Assembly (NCBI RefSeq): GCF_040359615.1
Contig: NZ_CP132942.1
Location: 3,658,001 to 3,722,000 of the forward strand
Direction of reading: 5' to 3'
DNA: 64,000 nucleotides
From: Tunturibacter psychrotolerans
Lineage (GTDB): Bacteria > Acidobacteriota > Terriglobia > Terriglobales > Acidobacteriaceae
The translations under genes and the position numbers were made by a program. The notes under the pieces were generated by a model, which saw nothing but the letters and a program-made list of their open reading frames with translations, was not told where the DNA came from and ran no database searches. Shown one piece after another: positions 62,075 to 64,000 of this stretch (its first letter is position 1; every line of letters begins with the position of its first letter).

Positions 62075-63912
62075 CCCCGCACTCCAACATCCCCCCGTCG
62101 CAGCCCCAGGCAAACAAACTAAGCCCCACGCCGGTGCTCGCTCGCGTCTTCTCCACCGATCACCGCATCATCGGAATCCAATACCTGATCCTTGCGCTCG
62201 TCTCAGTCATCATCGGCACTCTCCTCTCGCTGCTGATGCGCATCCACCTCGTCTGGCCCGACTGGCCACTTGCACTGCACGGCCCCATCCTCCCCGAAGA
62301 CTACCTCGCGCTCGTAACCATCCACGGCACGATCATGCTCTTCTTCGTCCTCACCACCGCGCCTCAAGCCGGCTTCGGTAACCTCATCCTTCCCGCCCAG
62401 ATCGGCGCTCGCACCATGGCCTTCCCTGGCCTCAACGCCGCCAGCTTCTGGCTTACCGCCATCGCCCTCATTACCCTTCTCGCCTCCACCTTCGCGCCCG
62501 GCGGAGCCGCCATCTCCGGCTGGACCGCCTACCCTCCGCTCAGCGCAGTCCCCAGCTCAGGCCCCGGCCAGGCTCTCGGCATGGACCTCTGGCTCGCCTC
62601 CATCGCACTCTTCGCCATAGCCTCCACTGCCAGCTCCATCAACACCCTCACCACCATCCTCCGCAACCGCTGCCCCGGCATGACCTGGGAGCGTCTTCCC
62701 CTCACAGTCTGGGGCTGGTTCACCGCCGCACTCCTCAGCATCATTGCCTTCTCCGTCCTACTCGCAGCGATCCTGCTCCTCTTCTGCGACCGCCACGCCG
62801 GCACCAGCTTCTTCCTCCCCAACGGCGACCTCGTTAACGGCGTCCTGCACCAGAGCGGCAACGGCAGCCCTCTCCTCTGGCTCCATCTCTTTTGGTTCTT
62901 CGGACATCCTGAGGTCTACATCGCCATCCTCCCCGGCATGGGCCTCACCTCCATGCTGCTCGCGAACTTCAGCCACCGTCGCGTCTTCGCCTACCGCACC
63001 ATGATCGTCACCACGCTCCTCATCGGCCTCCTCGGCATACTCCTCTGGGGACACCACATGTTCGTCGCCGGCCTCAACCCCTTCGCCAGCTCTGCCTTCT
63101 CCATCTCCACCATGGCCATCGCGCTCCCCGCAGCCGCCAAGGTCCTCAGCTGGCTAGCCACCACCTGGCGCTCCCGCCCGTCCTACAAAACCCCCATGCT
63201 CTTCGCCCTAGGCTTCGTCAGCCTCTTCATCACCGGAGGCCTCACCGGCCCCATCCTCGCCCAGCCCATCCTCGACGAGTATCTCCACAACACCTTCTTC
63301 GTCGTCGCCCACTTCCACCTCATCATGGCGATGGCCGGCATCTTCGGCCTCTACGCCGCAACCTACTACTGGTTCCCCCTCATCACCGCCACCAGCAGCC
63401 ATCCCGGCCGCCTCCTGTCCGAGCCTCTAGGCCATCTCCACTTCTGGTGCACCCTCATCGGAGCCTACGCCGTCTTCCTCCCCATGCACCTCACCGGCCT
63501 AGCCGGAGAACCCCGCCACTACGCCCAGCTCACCGGCATCCCAAGCCCCGGAAGCTCTCTAAGCCCTGCCGGCGCCTTACTCTCCCATACCCTCCCCCTA
63601 AACCGCTTCATCACCTACGCGGCCATCTTCCTCGCCGCCGCCCAACTTCTCTTTTTCATAAATCTCACGCGCACCCTGTACAAAGGAGCCTTCGCGTCGT
63701 CTAATCCATGGCGAGCCACAACACTCGAATGGCACCCGACCATGAATCCTTTCACCCCATCACCTGCATCCGATACAGCAGAGATATCCGTTCATCGCAC
63801 TCCTTGCCACTATCAATTCACCAGTACTGAAATTTCGTTCCTGCCGCAGTGGGCGCCCGTCTCCTTCGCTCAGGACAAAATAGAAAAAGCCACAGACTCG
63901 AAACCGGAGTAA
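62071..63912 (+). CDS. ctaD: Cytochrome c oxidase subunit I
   Basis: A 613-residue heme-copper oxidase subunit with about twelve to thirteen helices. Motifs are HGTIMLFFVLTT (heme a ligand region), FGHPEVYIAILPG with the His-Tyr pair that crosslinks at CuB, LWGHHMFVAGL (CuB His pair), and VVAHFHLIMAMAG (heme a3 and a ligands). It reduces oxygen to water while pumping protons. The C-terminus is about 60 residues longer than short A-type subunits. It is translationally coupled to subunit II; subunit III probably follows at the window edge. Confidence 0.93.
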   Translation: MTPHSNIPPSQPQANKLSPTPVLARVFSTDHRIIGIQYLILALVSVIIGTLLSLLMRIHLVWPDWPLALHGPILPEDYLALVTIHGTIMLFFVLTTAPQAGFGNLILPAQIGARTMAFPGLNAASFWLTAIALITLLASTFAPGGAAISGWTAYPPLSAVPSSGPGQALGMDLWLASIALFAIASTASSINTLTTILRNRCPGMTWERLPLTVWGWFTAALLSIIAFSVLLAAILLLFCDRHAGTSFFLPNGDLVNGVLHQSGNGSPLLWLHLFWFFGHPEVYIAILPGMGLTSMLLANFSHRRVFAYRTMIVTTLLIGLLGILLWGHHMFVAGLNPFASSAFSISTMAIALPAAAKVLSWLATTWRSRPSYKTPMLFALGFVSLFITGGLTGPILAQPILDEYLHNTFFVVAHFHLIMAMAGIFGLYAATYYWFPLITATSSHPGRLLSEPLGHLHFWCTLIGAYAVFLPMHLTGLAGEPRHYAQLTGIPSPGSSLSPAGALLSHTLPLNRFITYAAIFLAAAQLLFFINLTRTLYKGAFASSNPWRATTLEWHPTMNPFTPSPASDTAEISVHRTPCHYQFTSTEISFLPQWAPVSFAQDKIEKATDSKPE

Positions 63913-63950
63913 GCTGTCCACAACGCGCGTCGACCAAGAGGGCAACTTCA

Positions 63951-64000
63951 TGCCGGCCATCATCACTCCCAACAAAACCGAGCAAGAACGAAAACGACGC
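63951..64000 (+). CDS. Start of the next oxidase-operon gene (probably subunit III), partial
   Basis: ATG 63951, 38 bases after subunit I, with GAGGG 6 bases before it. Only 16 residues are visible (MPAIITPNKTEQERKR), a polar N-terminus. Position suggests cytochrome c oxidase subunit III, but the sequence alone cannot prove it. Confidence 0.45.

Overview
The window looks like a chromosomal piece of an Acidobacteriota genome, most likely class Terriglobia (Edaphobacter, Granulicella or Terriglobus relatives). This is inferred from gene content: a two-component propeller sensor kinase, a giant ASH/choice-of-anchor-D repeat protein, a YSC84-type protein, a Tat-exported ferritin-like protein, a diverged RibBA, and a caa3/aa3-type oxidase with a small membrane protein in front of it. 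No rRNA, tRNA, CRISPR array, insertion sequence or prophage was seen.

Region 1 (0-14 kb) is a signalling region undergoing gene decay. It carries a Reg_prop/Y_Y_Y sensor kinase overlapping a GH16-like lipoprotein, a multi-PAS histidine kinase, a single-domain response regulator and a FixJ-type regulator. Between them lie wrecks: a frameshifted MarC, a frameshifted GH16-like paralogue, a broken small basic protein, a frameshifted PAS protein, a truncated thioredoxin-reductase-like oxidoreductase, a PhoB/KdpE-type regulator without a receiver, and a CtaG remnant. A CATTACAT-type motif recurs near the regulatory genes.

Region 2 (14-22 kb) is the most interesting part. A three-gene operon encodes three HlyD-like adaptors: one fused to three GAF domains, one lipoprotein, and one joined to a PqqD-like domain and an M50 (HExxH) membrane metalloprotease. 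Immediately downstream and convergent is a 77-residue lysine- and serine-rich protein with four 10-residue repeats. It has a consensus sigma-54 promoter and possible upstream activator palindromes, and the next gene upstream encodes a sigma-54 activator. Together these suggest a sigma-54-controlled peptide with a processing and export module, which I do not recognise as a described system.

Region 3 (22-29 kb) has an ECF sigma factor, a polyprenyl-phosphate sugar transferase, UDP-glucose dehydrogenase, UDP-glucuronate decarboxylase and a LuxR regulator with an atypical receiver. This suggests exopolysaccharide synthesis. Region 4 (29-53 kb) is mostly housekeeping: secG, an MBL hydrolase, an aminotransferase, a HAD hydrolase, the 1973-residue repeat protein, RibBA, an S10 carboxypeptidase, a NagX-like membrane protein, TonB and RecQ.

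Region 5 (53-64 kb) contains pdxS and pdxT (PLP synthase, separated by about 5.7 kb), a ferritin-like protein, a YSC84 protein, an outer-membrane MetA-like protein, a multiply broken arylsulfatase, and the start of a cytochrome c oxidase operon that runs off the window.
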